Source: Pseudomonadota bacterium (GTDB taxonomy: Bacteria; Desulfobacterota; Desulfobulbia; Desulfobulbales; JAHJIY01). From it: a stretch of 64,000 nt of DNA. This document shows positions 45,800 to 54,542 of this stretch, one piece after another; positions within the stretch are counted from its first letter, which is position 1, and every line of letters starts with the position of its first letter. The stretch lies in assembly GCA_018823175.1 (NCBI GenBank), contig JAHJIY010000046.1, forward strand, positions 1-64,000. The letters run 5' to 3'. A program made the translations under genes and the position numbers. The notes below the pieces were generated by a model that saw nothing but the letters and a program-made list of their open reading frames with translations, made no database searches and was not told where the DNA came from.

Positions 45800-47731
45800 T
45801 TAATCATATCTTGGATGCAGGCCGGACCACCTCACCTCCTGCAGACGGGAGGCAACCGGGACCTGCACTTGTTTGCTGGCATACTGGCCGGCGCTGTCAA
45901 CTGCCTTCACCTGCAGAACCGGCTCCGGATAAGCGACCGTATAAAAATATGACGGCATGACAAAAGAAATAACGGATCCTTCCTCATTTAACTTTTCGAT
46001 GTAAAGTGGTACGCCGGCCAGCTGTTCCCAGGCAAAAATCAAACCTTCCCGGTCATTGTCCACACTTTTGCTGGCATCAATAATCACCTTTTCTCCAACC
46101 TCATAAGCAGCTTTAAGCGCCGCCAGAACAATCTCCGGCAACGGTTCACCATGCTCAACCGTTATATCAATCTGCCGCGCTTTCGAGGTCAGGTTTCCCT
46201 GCCGGAACCTGTATCTGACCACTTCCCGTCCGCTCCAATAAGGATCAGACTTGTAACGATGTTGCGTACGGCTTATCTTTTGCATTTCTCCATTTAATTT
46301 ACCGGCCAGAATTTCCACCTCCACATTTTTACCAAACTTCGAGTCATTGGCCTTTTCCCAGATTGCCGGCCAGTCAATGATCAAATCTTCGGTGCTCAGC
46401 GTATGTAGCGCCAGGTTATCCGCCCCGACCATGGTTTTCCTTGTGTTTAAAGTATTTTCCGTGGCCGCCATTTTGATTGATAAAGCAGGGCCGGCGATCA
46501 GGATCGTCGCAGGCGCACTGACCTCTTTGCTATCGCTGACCTTAAACTCAAAGCGGTCCTCGCCGGGGAAATCATTATCCGGCAAATAGGTCAGTTCAGG
46601 CGGTTCACCAGAAATTCGGCCATGGGCCGGCTTGTTGCTGACCTCAAATTTCAAAGCATCACCATCGGCATCCTTGCCGAACAAAGCAATAGTGATGCTT
46701 TCACCAGGCTTGGTCATCATATATTTACCGTCCTGGGCGACCGGCGCTCGATTAACCACATTTTTTATAGTCGTTGCCGGCGGCTGACCTTTACCAACCA
46801 TCGCGACCTTGGTCTGCTGCGGCAGAATAATAGCCGGTCGATTTTTTACGGACCGGTTCTTAAAATAGTACATCCCGCCTATACTGCTAAAGGTGAGCAG
46901 CAACAAACAAAGAGCCGAAACCCCCACCATCCGACGATTAACCGCCGGCAACTTATATCTGAACCGAGAGGATTTTTCCGTCTTGGTCGACGCTTCTTCC
47001 CTAAGCGTATCGGCGATCATGCCCGGCACCACATCATCGGCAGATTTTTGCGCGAAGGTCCCGGCCGTCGACAAAGGTTGCTCAATCGGGACCGGCTCAT
47101 TCTCATCCGGAATATCAGGAAGATCATCATCATCCAGACTGAAATCATCAATATCAGAACCAAAGCCAAAGGATGCGTCACCAGTTTCTTCATTACCAAA
47201 AACCTCTGAAAAATCAACGGTCTCCGCCTCAAATGAACCAGCTTCCGCTGCCGGTTTTTCAACCTCAGTATAGAGGGAATCGTCATCTGCAACTTCAGCC
47301 GCCGCAATACTCTGGCCGGCAATACCCTCAGTCGCCCCAGAAACATCCGCTGTTGCAACCGGCGCGGCAGAAGAATCCTGCCCGGTATTGCCCAGCAGCG
47401 CATCAATTGTTGCCTGGTCAAGTTCGCCGCCGTCCAGAGATTCATCGGCGGCACCTGCAATCCCTGCCGATCCGCCAATCTGATCATCCACGTCGCTGAG
47501 CAAGGCATCAATCGTCGACTGGTCAAGTTCCCCAAGCTCTGCGGCATCTAAATTGACGACCTCATCACCTGCCGTTGCAACAACCGGTTCTGCCGGCGAA
47601 GAGGTCCCCACACTGCCAAATAATGAATCGATTGATGACTGGTCCAGCTCATCCGGCGCCTCACTATCGGCCGATTCATTGAAATCATCCAACCAATCAT
47701 CGCTTCCCAGGCTGCTATCTTTTTTCGTCAT
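45800..47731 (-). CDS. Single-pass membrane protein with three FliM-like CheY-docking motifs
   Basis: A 643-residue protein I cannot assign to a named family. The acidic, low-complexity N-terminal part (1-260) carries three copies of one motif: LDQSSIDSLFG (29-39), LDQSTIDALL (69-78) and LDQATIDALLG (104-114). These resemble the N-terminal peptide of FliM (LSQ-EIDALL), which binds phospho-CheY. A basic stretch precedes one membrane helix (268-290), so the motifs are cytoplasmic. The outside part has a cadherin-like/Ig fold (NRAPVAQDGKYM, KDADGDALKFEV, PDNDFPGEDRFEFKVSD) and a PKD-like C-terminal domain (EKVIIDASKSVDNDREGLIFAWEQ). It ends the operon behind two FlgO-like genes. An envelope device controlled by a chemotaxis response regulator is an attractive inference. 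Confidence 0.8.
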   Translation of the reverse strand: MTKKDSSLGSDDWLDDFNESADSEAPDELDQSSIDSLFGSVGTSSPAEPVVATAGDEVVNLDAAELGELDQSTIDALLSDVDDQIGGSAGIAGAADESLDGGELDQATIDALLGNTGQDSSAAPVATADVSGATEGIAGQSIAAAEVADDDSLYTEVEKPAAEAGSFEAETVDFSEVFGNEETGDASFGFGSDIDDFSLDDDDLPDIPDENEPVPIEQPLSTAGTFAQKSADDVVPGMIADTLREEASTKTEKSSRFRYKLPAVNRRMVGVSALCLLLLTFSSIGGMYYFKNRSVKNRPAIILPQQTKVAMVGKGQPPATTIKNVVNRAPVAQDGKYMMTKPGESITIALFGKDADGDALKFEVSNKPAHGRISGEPPELTYLPDNDFPGEDRFEFKVSDSKEVSAPATILIAGPALSIKMAATENTLNTRKTMVGADNLALHTLSTEDLIIDWPAIWEKANDSKFGKNVEVEILAGKLNGEMQKISRTQHRYKSDPYWSGREVVRYRFRQGNLTSKARQIDITVEHGEPLPEIVLAALKAAYEVGEKVIIDASKSVDNDREGLIFAWEQLAGVPLYIEKLNEEGSVISFVMPSYFYTVAYPEPVLQVKAVDSAGQYASKQVQVPVASRLQEVRWSGLHPRYD

Positions 47732-47780
47732 CGTCTACTTCCCAAAAAAGACTCCATAAGATCGGCTCGTGAAAAATCAG

Positions 47781-48404
47781 TTAACCTTTAATATAGCTGT
47801 GCAAAGTCCGATAAAGACGTTCTGACATCTCGACATTAACCACATAAGAGCGCCGCTCTCCCCGCCAGTTCACGCCGCTGATATGGACCCGCAAAAAACC
47901 ATCTTCTTCCTGCAGCACTCCGCGCAACCATTGCTGCTGTTTTTTGTCGGAGACCATATAGCGCTTGCTTGTTTCATTATTAATCTGGGAGATCATCTGA
48001 TCGGCCAAGGTAAAACCCAGGACCGAAACCCGGGCACGACCAAATTCATTGGCGGTCAAAAACGGCTCGACATAAACATTGGCCGGGCCGAAAAAATCAT
48101 AAAAATGGCCGATGGCCTGTTGACAGATCAAATGGACCAGCTCAGGCATATTTGTATAGTCCTGAACCACAGCAACCGATGTCAAGCGAACCTCGGAGCC
48201 GACTCCGCCATCTTTGGCCGACTTGTTTTTTGCTTTAGCGTTACCGACGCCGCATAAAACACCGAAGATTAAACAACCCAAGACAAGCCCGACCAAACTC
48301 TGTTTAAATCTTGCCAATCCGTGATTTCTGTGTACGACAGATATAAAGCCGAGTTGAGCAGCGTGCCTGCTCGTACGAGACTTATGCCCTTGCGGTATAC
48401 TCAT
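47781..48404 (-). CDS. Secreted protein of unknown function in the FlgO-like operon
   Basis: A 207-residue protein. A hydrophobic segment at about residues 34-53 (FKQSLVGLVLGCLIFGVLCG), followed by GNAKAK, looks like a signal peptide with an unusually long leading part. The mature region (TSVAVVQDYTNMPELVHLICQ, FFGPANVYVEPFLTANEFGR, VLGFTLADQMISQIN) shows the same alternating pattern as the FlgO-like neighbours but I recognise no family. The ATG at 48404 has GGGAAGA 6 nt before it. A TTG at 48317 would give a normal signal peptide but has a weaker site. With the ATG start, residues about 3-20 are encoded by the 57-bp dispersed repeat. Confidence 0.65.
   Translation of the reverse strand: MSIPQGHKSRTSRHAAQLGFISVVHRNHGLARFKQSLVGLVLGCLIFGVLCGVGNAKAKNKSAKDGGVGSEVRLTSVAVVQDYTNMPELVHLICQQAIGHFYDFFGPANVYVEPFLTANEFGRARVSVLGFTLADQMISQINNETSKRYMVSDKKQQQWLRGVLQEEDGFLRVHISGVNWRGERRSYVVNVEMSERLYRTLHSYIKG
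48343..48399 (+). repeat. 57-bp hairpin repeat, copy 2
   Basis: Partner of 31671-31727 (47 of 57 identical). The stem GAGCAG/CTGCTC has a 5-nt loop. It overlaps the first codons of the minus-strand gene at 48404, where it would encode IPQGHKSRTSRHAAQLGF. Confidence 0.75.
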
Positions 48405-48491
48405 CGTCTCTTCCCTTTTTACTTTTTAGATACCCGCAGGAAGTCCTTCCGGGTAAAAATCCAAATGAGCGGAAGGTAAAGTAATCAATCT

Positions 48492-49358
48492 TTATTTACT
48501 TAAGCCCCTTACCGCGATGCTAAAAGGCTTATCCACCCGGTTAAACAGGCTCAACAGTTCACGGTTAAGCGGCATCGTGTGGCGCCATGATGTCTTGACC
48601 AGCCCGTTTTTGAGATCCACCAACCGACCCTGCAGGATCAGGGTCTTCCGGGTATTACTAAAGGTTGACACCACGACATAATCAAGCTCCGGATTACTCT
48701 TGGCCAGTTCCCCGATATTACGGGACAGGATAAACTCTCCGGTCAGCGGCAAAATATTGATCTCACGACCAATCCTTAATTCAGTAACCTGCAGCCCGCG
48801 ATCAGCCAGATCGGTCAGCAAAAATTCCCCCACCAGGCGGCCAAGTTCGGTATCCCTTCGGAAATCAGCCAAAGGTACCGCCGAGACCACCGCCACCTTT
48901 GCGTCTAAACTTGCGCCCCCTTCCTCCTGCAATTCGTAAGTGACCTTGCCGGCAATCTCCTTGGAAATTTCAGACAAGGTAAATTCATTACCAAACCCAT
49001 TGGACTCATCCGACATATAGTTGAAAATATTGTAATGAACAGGGATAAGTCTGGCCCGGGGCCGGCTCATCGGGAGCTTTTTCCCGTCCTTTTCCACCAC
49101 CCTTGTTTCAGCCGCCGGATCTATGCCATCAGTTTTTTGCTCAAAGCCGTTCTCATCAGCGGCGTCCAAGTCCACCTTCTCCGTTTTCGAGGAGCAGGCC
49201 GCGGCCAAAACCATGACCAGGGCAAACAACCAGAAAATTAACCAAATATTTTTATTGGAAATCACTGCGGCAGATCGCGAACAACCGGCAGCTTCAAATT
49301 GCCGGGACTGGGTTCGAAGGGAAGGGTCCGCGGATTGCATTTTGTTTTCTATTTTCAT
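48492..49358 (-). CDS. FlgO-like lipoprotein
   Basis: A 288-residue protein with an N-terminal membrane segment and a lipobox-like end (VLAAACSS; Cys about 55). An acidic linker follows, then a FlgO-type domain: PVHYNIFNYMSDESNG, VAVVSAVPLADFRRDTELGRLVGEFLLTDL, GLQVTELRIGREINILPLTG, and DYVVVSTFSNTRKTLILQGRLVDLKNG. FlgO is an outer-membrane protein needed for motility in Vibrio; the family here lacks flagellar neighbours. The leading ~35 residues before the hydrophobic segment are long, and a later start is possible. It lies between two related genes on the minus strand. Confidence 0.75.
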   Translation of the reverse strand: MKIENKMQSADPSLRTQSRQFEAAGCSRSAAVISNKNIWLIFWLFALVMVLAAACSSKTEKVDLDAADENGFEQKTDGIDPAAETRVVEKDGKKLPMSRPRARLIPVHYNIFNYMSDESNGFGNEFTLSEISKEIAGKVTYELQEEGGASLDAKVAVVSAVPLADFRRDTELGRLVGEFLLTDLADRGLQVTELRIGREINILPLTGEFILSRNIGELAKSNPELDYVVVSTFSNTRKTLILQGRLVDLKNGLVKTSWRHTMPLNRELLSLFNRVDKPFSIAVRGLSK

Positions 49359-49390
49359 CTCTCTCTCCTGAGTTCTAATCCTGATACGAG

Positions 49391-50104
49391 TTAAAGATTA
49401 AGCCTTTTCATGTAGATCGGTTCCCGGGACCGATTAACTCGGGCCGAGGCCGTATCAGCCAAAAGCACCTCGGAAAGACAATTACGCGGAAAGATCATGG
49501 TACTGCTGGCCAGCAAGGCTGAGCTGCGGTTATCAATTATTCTGGCGTTGACCATAATGCTTTCGCCGGTCACAGTATAAGTACCGGTTAGCATCGTGTC
49601 GGCCGTGCCCGTTGCGCTGATCTCTGCCGGGTCCCGCGATAATCCGTACTCGCCGCGCCTTTCCTGGACCAGAACGGCGGTACTCTTCCTCAGTTCAATA
49701 ACCCGATATTGATTGCGCTGAAATTCCCCCATTAACTGTTCGGAGAGATATCTCCCAAAAGAGGAGGTGCGATACAATTTATTCAAATCCACAAAGGTGC
49801 AGACCAGCAAACCCTCGGCCAGCACCCCGCTTTCCGGGTCAGGCTCCGTCAGATTAGCCACAAGGTCGGCGGCCATCGTCCTTATTTGTTCCTGCAGTTC
49901 AGCTGCCTGCACGCCTTCCACCTGATTGATTTTAACCACCACCGGCGACCGATCAACCAGATGATCAATCGGCCAGAAGGCCATGGAACGGGCGGGCATC
50001 ATCAAATATAAAAGGAGGAAAGAAACAATAATCAGTGGTGCCCGCCCATTTTTTACCGGCATACCGGTCCATTTAAATAGTATTGGGATGACTGAAGGTT
50101 GCAT
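49391..50104 (-). CDS. FlgO-like envelope protein
   Basis: A 237-residue protein with a signal or anchor segment (about 23-42, LIIVSFLLLYLMMPARSMAF). Its FlgO-type domain shows LAEGLLVCTFVDLNKLYRTSSFGRYLSEQLM, YRVIELRKSTAVLVQERRGEYGLSRDP, TMLTGTYTVTGESIMVNARIIDN and the following strand, a better family match than its neighbour. It is the first gene of the four-gene minus-strand operon and starts behind AAAGGAGA. A possible sigma-28-type promoter lies about 80 nt upstream. A role in an outer-membrane ring or motility-related envelope structure is inferred from FlgO only. Confidence 0.8.
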   Translation of the reverse strand: MQPSVIPILFKWTGMPVKNGRAPLIIVSFLLLYLMMPARSMAFWPIDHLVDRSPVVVKINQVEGVQAAELQEQIRTMAADLVANLTEPDPESGVLAEGLLVCTFVDLNKLYRTSSFGRYLSEQLMGEFQRNQYRVIELRKSTAVLVQERRGEYGLSRDPAEISATGTADTMLTGTYTVTGESIMVNARIIDNRSSALLASSTMIFPRNCLSEVLLADTASARVNRSREPIYMKRLNL

Positions 50105-50180
50105 ATCCAGCTGTTCTCCTTTATTTTAGTAAATTTTTATCCATAAACAGGGTGCACGATTTAACCTTGTTTTACTTATA

Positions 50181-50208
50181 TCATCGGTATAGTCGTCTTT
50201 TTCCTTTA
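50181..50208 (-). promoter_or_regulatory. Possible sigma-28-type promoter
   Basis: On the minus strand TAAA (50208-50205) is followed after 16 nt by ACCGATGA (50188-50181). The flagellar sigma-28 consensus is TAAA-N15-GCCGATAA, so six of eight -10 bases match and the spacer is one longer. It lies about 77 nt before the first FlgO-like gene. The match is suggestive only. Confidence 0.3.
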
Positions 50209-50231
50209 ATAAAAAAGATTGGCCCCAGGCC

Positions 50232-50708
50232 ATGAGGGAAGATTTGGACCGCAATAAAGATTTCATCCTGTCGGAAGAGATGTTGATCATCAAACATTCC
50301 GGGGAAATCCCGGAGGTGGCCTACCACGGCTCACTCTATTATCTCACCGCCGACCAGGAAGGACCGCAACTCTCTTTAGATCATAACGACCTTGCTCAAC
50401 TGAAAAAAATGGTCGTGGAACGCTACTGTGAAATAATCCGGCGGGATCTGACCCCGGAAAACCGGGACAAGACTATTTATCGGGGCTTGGCCCGCTGCGT
50501 GGCCAACTGGCATCGATTAGTCAAATTCGGGCAAAAGGAAAAAATTGATCTTGAAACGATCAGGCAGGATACGGCCGGTCGATTACGCGCCTTTCTGGAA
50601 CAGGAAGTAAATGAGGTACAAAAAGGGACACGCGGTTCTTCGATTAATTGTAGCAAGAAAACCCTCGCTGACTTTGCCGAAGAACTAGGACTAGACTCTT
50701 GTCTATAA
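50232..50708 (+). CDS. Hypothetical protein upstream of the SNF2 helicase
   Basis: A 158-residue cytoplasmic protein, mostly charged and helical, with no recognised domain. Pieces such as HSGEIPEVAYHGSLYYLTADQEGP, then VVERYCEIIRRDLTPENRDK and YRGLARCVANWHRLVKF, suggest a small helical bundle. It ends 52 nt before the SNF2 gene on the same strand and diverges from the FlgO-like operon. Whether it belongs to the helicase module is unknown. Confidence 0.65.
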   Translation: MREDLDRNKDFILSEEMLIIKHSGEIPEVAYHGSLYYLTADQEGPQLSLDHNDLAQLKKMVVERYCEIIRRDLTPENRDKTIYRGLARCVANWHRLVKFGQKEKIDLETIRQDTAGRLRAFLEQEVNEVQKGTRGSSINCSKKTLADFAEELGLDSCL

Positions 50709-50760
50709 TGCAGGCCTGGGCGGACTATCTTGTGTCTGTCCAGAAATAAGGTAAAAGATA

Positions 50761-53439
50761 ATGCAGCACAACACCGAACTCTCCGCCATATTGATGCCCG
50801 ATGGCTCCATTCAGCTTGAGTGGACTTCGCCTGCTGCCGATGGGCTCAAGCATTCAAGCCAGGTGATGCAGGATGAAATCGTGTCCAGTTTTACCCAGGA
50901 ACCGGACGGCTGGCTCTTTTTCCTGGGATTCTGCGCGAAAAGTATTCCACTGTCGCCATCGCTCACCTTTTGGCGAACATTCTCCTGCTTGTTTGTCCGG
51001 AAGCTCAAACTCACGCCGGATCTTGAGGACCTGCGGGCCAAGGTGGTCATCCCCTTAGTTGACGAAGAACGGGCCCGGCTTCTGGAATCCGCCCCTCCGA
51101 TGCCGGGCGGCGAATACCTCACCGCTGAAACGCTCTCATCCCGGTGGGAAGAGCTCCATGAGGTATTTTACCGAAAGATCGAGACCTACGCTGGATCCGC
51201 AGCCGATTTCTTTAATGATTACAGTCCGGATGTCCATCTTGCCGGCCGCATTTATTTTCATCTGGTCGAAAACAAGGAGCATGAGTCGCCGTTCGCTTTT
51301 CTCGCCACCTATTCCACCCGGTTGAACGAGGCGGGGGAGTCCAGGCACCTGCCCCTGAAATACGCTTTGGAGGAGTACAAAGACGACAACGAAAAACTGC
51401 TGAAACTGTTGGTCACCGTTGATGAGGCTGCCCACAAAAGCAAACTGGTGGCGGGCTTGCGTGATAGCGGTGAATTGTTTTACCCATTGGCCTGGTCCGC
51501 CAAGGAGGCCTATGTCTTTCTCCAGGAGATTCCGATCTATGAAGAGGCAGGCATCCTCTGCCGTATCCCCAACTGGTGGAAGAAAAAGACCGCTGCCGTC
51601 ACCATGCAGATGAATATCGGCGACAAGCCGCCGTCCATGGTCGGCCTGGACGCCCTGCTCGATTTCTCACCCCGGCTGATGATCGGGGATACGGAAATCT
51701 CCGAGGAAGAGGCCCGCCGGCTGCTGCGCGAGTCCGAGGGTCTGGCCTTCCTGAAAAACAAATGGGTGGCTGTCGATCCGGAAAAACTGCGGCAGACCCT
51801 GGAGGCTTTTGAAAAAGCAGGAGAACTGAATTCGGAAGAGGGTATTACGCTTCTTGACGCCCTACGCTTTTCCATGAATTCACAGAAATTGCTGGGAGAA
51901 GCGGCTGCCGATATTGTCGGTGTCTCCCACGGCGAGTGGCTGCGGACGGTGTTTGGGCAACTGCAGCAGCCCGAGTCCATCGCCAAGGTCAAAACCAGCC
52001 GGGCGTTTGCGGCCAGATTACGCCACTATCAGCAGGATGGCCTCAACTGGCTATTCTATCTGCACAAAATGAGACTCGGCGCTTGTCTGGCCGATGACAT
52101 GGGCCTTGGCAAGACCGTGCAGATTCTGGCCTTTCTCGACGCGCTTAAGGCTGAGGCAAAGAAAACCAAAAAGAGGGCTGCTTCGCTTCTGGTCATCCCC
52201 GCCTCACTGCTTGCCAACTGGTCTGCGGAAATTGCAAACTTTGCCCCAAAGCTCTCCTTTTTTGTCGCCCACCCGGATTTCCACCGGCCGGCCGCGGTTC
52301 CGGCCCTTCCAGCAGAAAAGCTGGCCGCTCTGGATCTGGTCATCACCACCTATGCCCTGGCGCAGAGGTATGAGTGGCTCCAGGAGTACACCTGGAACTA
52401 TGTCATCCTCGACGAGGCCCAGGCCATCAAAAATCCCGGCACCAGACAGAGCAAAGCGGTGAAGAGTCTTGCCGCCGCTAACCGGATCGTCATGACCGGC
52501 ACCCCGGTGGAAAACATATTGTCCGACCTCTGGAGCCTGTTCGATTTCATCAACCCCGGCCTGCTCGGCAATGCCAAAGAGTTTGGTGATTTTACCAAAC
52601 GGCTCGCCAACCATCCTGATGGCTACGCCGGGCTTCGCCGGGTAGTCAACCCCTTCATCCTCCGGCGACTGAAGACCGACAAGTCGATTATCTCCGACCT
52701 GCCGGACAAGGTGGAGATGAAAACCTGGGCCGCCATGAGCAAAAAACAGACCGTCCTCTACGGCGAGGTCGTTTCCGGCATTCGGGAGGCCCTCGAACAT
52801 ACGGAAGGCATCCAGCGCAAAGGGCTTATTTTATCAGCGCTCATCAAGTTCAAGCAGCTCTGCAACCACCCGTCACAGTATCTGGGTCTGGACGGTTACG
52901 ATGAGAAAGAAAGCGGCAAATTCCAACGGCTGCGGGAAATCTGCGAGACCATCCATGAAAAACGAGAGCGGGTGCTGATCTTCACCCAGTTCAAGGAGAT
53001 GACCGGCCCCCTTGCCCGGTTTCTGGCCACCATTTTCAAGCGCGATGGCCTGGTCCTGCATGGCAGCGTGCCGGTCGGCAAACGAAAAGAGCTGGTCGAA
53101 ACATTTCAAGGTCGCGATTATGTACCTTTTTTTGTATTGTCCCTCAAGGCGGGCGGGGTCGGGCTCAATCTGACGGCGGCCAGCCATGTCATCCACTTTG
53201 ACCGTTGGTGGAATCCGGCGGTGGAAAACCAGGCCACCGACCGGGCCTTCCGTATCGGCCAGAAAAAAAATGTCATGGTCCACAAATTTCTGACCCAGGG
53301 CACCATTGAGGAAAAGATCGACCTGATGCTGAGCAGGAAGGCAAAACTCTCCGATGAGGTGATTGCCGCCTCCGGTGAAAGCTGGCTCACCGAGATGAGC
53401 AACGAGGAATTGTTCGAACTATTCACCCTGAAAATATAA
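50761..53439 (+). CDS. SNF2-family helicase
   Basis: An 892-residue DNA translocase. The N-terminal half contains the bacterial SNF2-associated region (FYPLAWSAKEAYVFLQEIPIYEEAGI and IPNWWKK). The core has Walker A DDMGLGKTVQ, DEAQAIKNPGTRQSKA (DEAQ box), MTGTPVEN, and the C-terminal helicase lobe with LSLKAGGVGLNLTAASHVIHF, then DRWWNPAVENQATDRAFRIGQ. Such proteins move double-stranded DNA or strip bound proteins; several defence systems use them, and RapA-like roles are also known. The SWIM-zinc gene follows after 12 nt, a recurrent pairing. Confidence 0.92.
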   Translation: MQHNTELSAILMPDGSIQLEWTSPAADGLKHSSQVMQDEIVSSFTQEPDGWLFFLGFCAKSIPLSPSLTFWRTFSCLFVRKLKLTPDLEDLRAKVVIPLVDEERARLLESAPPMPGGEYLTAETLSSRWEELHEVFYRKIETYAGSAADFFNDYSPDVHLAGRIYFHLVENKEHESPFAFLATYSTRLNEAGESRHLPLKYALEEYKDDNEKLLKLLVTVDEAAHKSKLVAGLRDSGELFYPLAWSAKEAYVFLQEIPIYEEAGILCRIPNWWKKKTAAVTMQMNIGDKPPSMVGLDALLDFSPRLMIGDTEISEEEARRLLRESEGLAFLKNKWVAVDPEKLRQTLEAFEKAGELNSEEGITLLDALRFSMNSQKLLGEAAADIVGVSHGEWLRTVFGQLQQPESIAKVKTSRAFAARLRHYQQDGLNWLFYLHKMRLGACLADDMGLGKTVQILAFLDALKAEAKKTKKRAASLLVIPASLLANWSAEIANFAPKLSFFVAHPDFHRPAAVPALPAEKLAALDLVITTYALAQRYEWLQEYTWNYVILDEAQAIKNPGTRQSKAVKSLAAANRIVMTGTPVENILSDLWSLFDFINPGLLGNAKEFGDFTKRLANHPDGYAGLRRVVNPFILRRLKTDKSIISDLPDKVEMKTWAAMSKKQTVLYGEVVSGIREALEHTEGIQRKGLILSALIKFKQLCNHPSQYLGLDGYDEKESGKFQRLREICETIHEKRERVLIFTQFKEMTGPLARFLATIFKRDGLVLHGSVPVGKRKELVETFQGRDYVPFFVLSLKAGGVGLNLTAASHVIHFDRWWNPAVENQATDRAFRIGQKKNVMVHKFLTQGTIEEKIDLMLSRKAKLSDEVIAASGESWLTEMSNEELFELFTLKI

Positions 53440-53451
53440 GGAATAATTGGC

Positions 53452-54465
53452 ATGAGTTATTGGGGGTATCCAAAATACGTTACGGTGGCCGAAAAAAAGA
53501 CTAAAGCGGAAAAGAAACTGCAACAGCTCAGGAAAAAAAAGCCGGGCATCACGCCGGTCATAATTGAGGGCAATACCCTGGCTCGCACCTGGTGGGGCAA
53601 GTCCTGGAACAAAAACCTGGAGCGCTATGCCGATTACAGCAACCGCATCGGCCGGGGCAAGAGCTATGTCCGCCACGGCGCTGTTCTCGACCTCAAGATC
53701 AAGGGCGGCCAGGTAACCGCCCTGGTTCAGGGAACCAGAGCCAAACCCTATGAGGTGGTTATAAAAATCGCGCCGGTCAAAAAATCCAACTGGGACCAAA
53801 TCAGAAAACAGTGCCGAGGCGAGCTGCGCTCGCTGCCGGACCTTCTGGCCGGTAAATTCCCCAAGGCGCTGGGCGATATTTTTCTAGCCGAAGGCAAGGG
53901 CCTGTTCCCGACGCCGGAAGAGATCAGCTTCGACTGCTCCTGTCCCGATTGGGCCTCGATGTGTAAGCATGTAGCGGCCGCCCTTTACGGCATCGGCGCC
54001 CGCCTTGATGAAGATCCTCTGCTGTTTTTCACCCTGCGCCAGGCCGATACCAAGGAGCTTGTCGCGCGGGCCGTTCAGGAAAAAACGGGTAACCTTCTGG
54101 CCCGGGCGGATAAAAAAAGCGCCAGGGTAATCGCCGATGCCGACCTCTCCGGTCTTTTTGGTCTTGACATGGATGTGAGACCCAATTTTGCTGCTGCCGC
54201 CAAGATCGAGAAGCCGAAGTTGCCACGCCGTGGGAAAAAGGCCGCGCCTGCTTCAGTTGCCGAGCAAGCGCTCGATTTAAAAACAGCACGCACTGCCCCC
54301 GCCTTGATCGAAGAGATTGTCAAGCAACACCCGAACGGTGTCACTGTGGCCATGCTGGAGGAAGCAACCGGCTTTCCGCGCACCAAAATTTACGCCATTA
54401 CCAGCAGACTCAGGCAACAAGGTCGGATCAGCTATGTGGCGCAGGGCGTCTATGGGCGCCCCTGA
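53452..54465 (+). CDS. SWIM zinc-finger protein
   Basis: A 337-residue protein with the SWIM motif FDCSCPDWASMCKHVAAALYGIG (CxC...CxH), a zinc fold for DNA or protein binding that is often coupled to SNF2 ATPases. The N-terminal region has ARTWWGKSWNKNLERYADYSNRIGRG, a conserved block of this family. The last ~65 residues form a winged-helix-like unit (ALIEEIVKQHPNGVTVAMLEEATG, then RTKIYAITSRLRQQGRI), suggesting DNA binding. Close spacing marks it as the partner of the helicase. Confidence 0.9.
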   Translation: MSYWGYPKYVTVAEKKTKAEKKLQQLRKKKPGITPVIIEGNTLARTWWGKSWNKNLERYADYSNRIGRGKSYVRHGAVLDLKIKGGQVTALVQGTRAKPYEVVIKIAPVKKSNWDQIRKQCRGELRSLPDLLAGKFPKALGDIFLAEGKGLFPTPEEISFDCSCPDWASMCKHVAAALYGIGARLDEDPLLFFTLRQADTKELVARAVQEKTGNLLARADKKSARVIADADLSGLFGLDMDVRPNFAAAAKIEKPKLPRRGKKAAPASVAEQALDLKTARTAPALIEEIVKQHPNGVTVAMLEEATGFPRTKIYAITSRLRQQGRISYVAQGVYGRP

Positions 54466-54542
54466 AACGCTTATATTCCGAGGTTTTTTTAACTGATGGG
54501 GTGTCGTAGTTCATTGATCGCTATCTCCAAATCAAATGGCTG

